Below are positions 63,209-64,000 of a stretch of DNA of 64,000 bases, one piece after another. Source of the stretch: JACMJL01 sp963791805 (GTDB lineage: Bacteria > Bacillota > Clostridia > Clostridiales > Clostridiaceae); the NCBI GenBank assembly GCA_963791805.1, contig CAWBTU010000003.1, positions 248,001 to 312,000 of the forward strand, written 5' to 3'. Under the pieces are notes generated by a model. The model was given only the letters and a program-made list of their open reading frames with translations, was not told where the DNA came from and ran no database searches. Numbering within the stretch: the first letter of the stretch is position 1; the number at the start of each line of letters is the position of its first letter. Made by a program: the position numbers and the translations under genes.

Positions 63209-64000
63209 CTATAAACTTATTTCTCTTAAAAAACTTTCTCCATTTGGCAGTTTTTCCACTTCAAACATATCTGCTATAGTTTGACCCATATCAGCAAAAG
63301 ACTTTCTTGTTCCTAAATTTATATTCTTTTTCAAGTGCTTACCATATGCTATAAATGGGACATATTCTCTTGTATGATCTGTACCTTTAAAGGTAGGATC
63401 GCATCCATGGTCTGCTGTGATAAAAAGCATATCACTTTCTGCCATGTTTTGAAGTACCTCTGGCAATTTTTTATCGAACTCCTCTAGTCCTTTTCCATAG
63501 GCAGCAACATCTCTTCTATGACCCCACTTCATATCAAAATCAACTAGATTAGTAAATATTAAACCTTTTTTATTCTGCTTCATAAATTCTATAGTTTTAT
63601 TCATACCGTCCATATTACTAACTGTATGAATGGATTCAGTAATTCCTTTATTACAGAAAATATCTTCAATTTTGCCTACAGCCATTACATTTAGTTTATT
63701 CTTTTTCATTTTATCTAGCACTGTATCATAGGGCGGAATTAATGAAAAATCCCGTCTGTTGGAAGTTCTGCTAAAGCTTCCAGGTTCACCTATAAAAGGC
63801 CTTGCTATTACACGAGCCACAGCATATTCTCCAGATAACATATTTCTTGCCATTTCGCACATTTCATATAAATTTTCTAAAGGTATTACTTCCTCATGTG
63901 CTGCAATTTGAAAAACACTATCAGCAGAGGTATATATTATTGGCATTCCACTTTTATAGTGCTCCTCTCCAAGTTCATCAAGTATTGCTGTTCCTGAAGC
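63209..64000 (-). CDS. deoB: Phosphopentomutase, 5'-truncated by window edge
   Basis: The C-terminal 263 residues of phosphopentomutase, which converts ribose-1-phosphate to ribose-5-phosphate. The frame stays open to the window edge, with ASGTAILDELG before MPIIYTSADSVFQIAAHE. Metal-binding residues are in ITADHGCDPTFKGTDHTREYVPF. The N-terminal Asp and the Thr phosphorylation site lie outside the window. It is the first visible gene of the deo operon. Confidence 0.93.
   Translation of the reverse strand, partial: ASGTAILDELGEEHYKSGMPIIYTSADSVFQIAAHEEVIPLENLYEMCEMARNMLSGEYAVARVIARPFIGEPGSFSRTSNRRDFSLIPPYDTVLDKMKKNKLNVMAVGKIEDIFCNKGITESIHTVSNMDGMNKTIEFMKQNKKGLIFTNLVDFDMKWGHRRDVAAYGKGLEEFDKKLPEVLQNMAESDMLFITADHGCDPTFKGTDHTREYVPFIAYGKHLKKNINLGTRKSFADMGQTIADMFEVEKLPNGESFLREISL

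Overview
The window is low-GC DNA with strong AGGAGG ribosome-binding sites and dense operons. The gene set points to an anaerobic, endospore-forming Clostridium (cluster I-like): the sporulation trio prkA-yhbH-spoVR, a multimeric NAD-linked [FeFe]-hydrogenase operon, indolepyruvate:ferredoxin oxidoreductase with a phenylacetate-CoA-ligase-type enzyme, glnK-amtB, a Mn-type (yybP-ykoY) riboswitch and several peptide/antibiotic ABC exporters. I cannot name the species from sequence alone.

Layout. 1-5.4 kb: the 3'-truncated end of a PAS-GGDEF protein, then the prkA-yhbH-spoVR operon (minus). 5.6-10.8 kb: a PaaI-type thioesterase (plus) and the hydrogenase operon hydC / [2Fe-2S] protein / hydB / hydA (minus); hydB carries a one-base frameshift. 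11.8-22.5 kb is the most unusual region. Two paralogous heterodimeric ABC exporters flank an array of eight 19-residue peptide ORFs repeated every 110 bp (16202-17030), each with its own ribosome-binding site. A ninth, decayed copy precedes a secreted lipase, and a different 20-residue peptide (11850-11912) lies on the far side of the first exporter. Five promoters in this locus share one unusual box (TTCTWCCACGRGAA, then exactly 16 nt, then TATAAT) and drive the peptides and the lipase. A MarR regulator with a clear promoter/operator heads the second exporter operon. I read this as a locus for multicopy, amphipathic, probably secreted peptides with dedicated export, comparable in logic to staphylococcal phenol-soluble modulins, but that function is inferred.

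22.7-38.3 kb: radical SAM protein, GNAT acetyltransferase, membrane-anchored lethal-factor-like metallopeptidase, chemoreceptor-like protein, an HPt / receiver / hybrid-kinase signalling group, NADP-isocitrate dehydrogenase, UPF0158 protein, aminotransferase, membrane acyltransferase, a fragment of an ABC ATPase, and an FtsX-type ABC transporter. 38.5-44.5 kb: nitroreductase, riboswitch-controlled P-type ATPase, and glnK-amtB with variant key residues. 44.7-51.4 kb: a two-component system with two ABC transporters, the arrangement of a peptide-antibiotic sensing and resistance module. 51.5-58.8 kb: iorA-iorB-paaK-ACT operon, Lon protease and a TetR regulator. 59-64 kb: a phosphodiester-glycosidase-family protein with an unknown partner, then the nucleoside operon deoB (partial)-MFS-deoD.

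Three dispersed repeat families sit between genes: a GGACACCC hairpin (four copies, every one between convergent genes), a long palindrome (one full copy, one copy with a second palindrome nested in its loop, one remnant), and a GTGCCTGGCAC element coupled to terminators (two copies).
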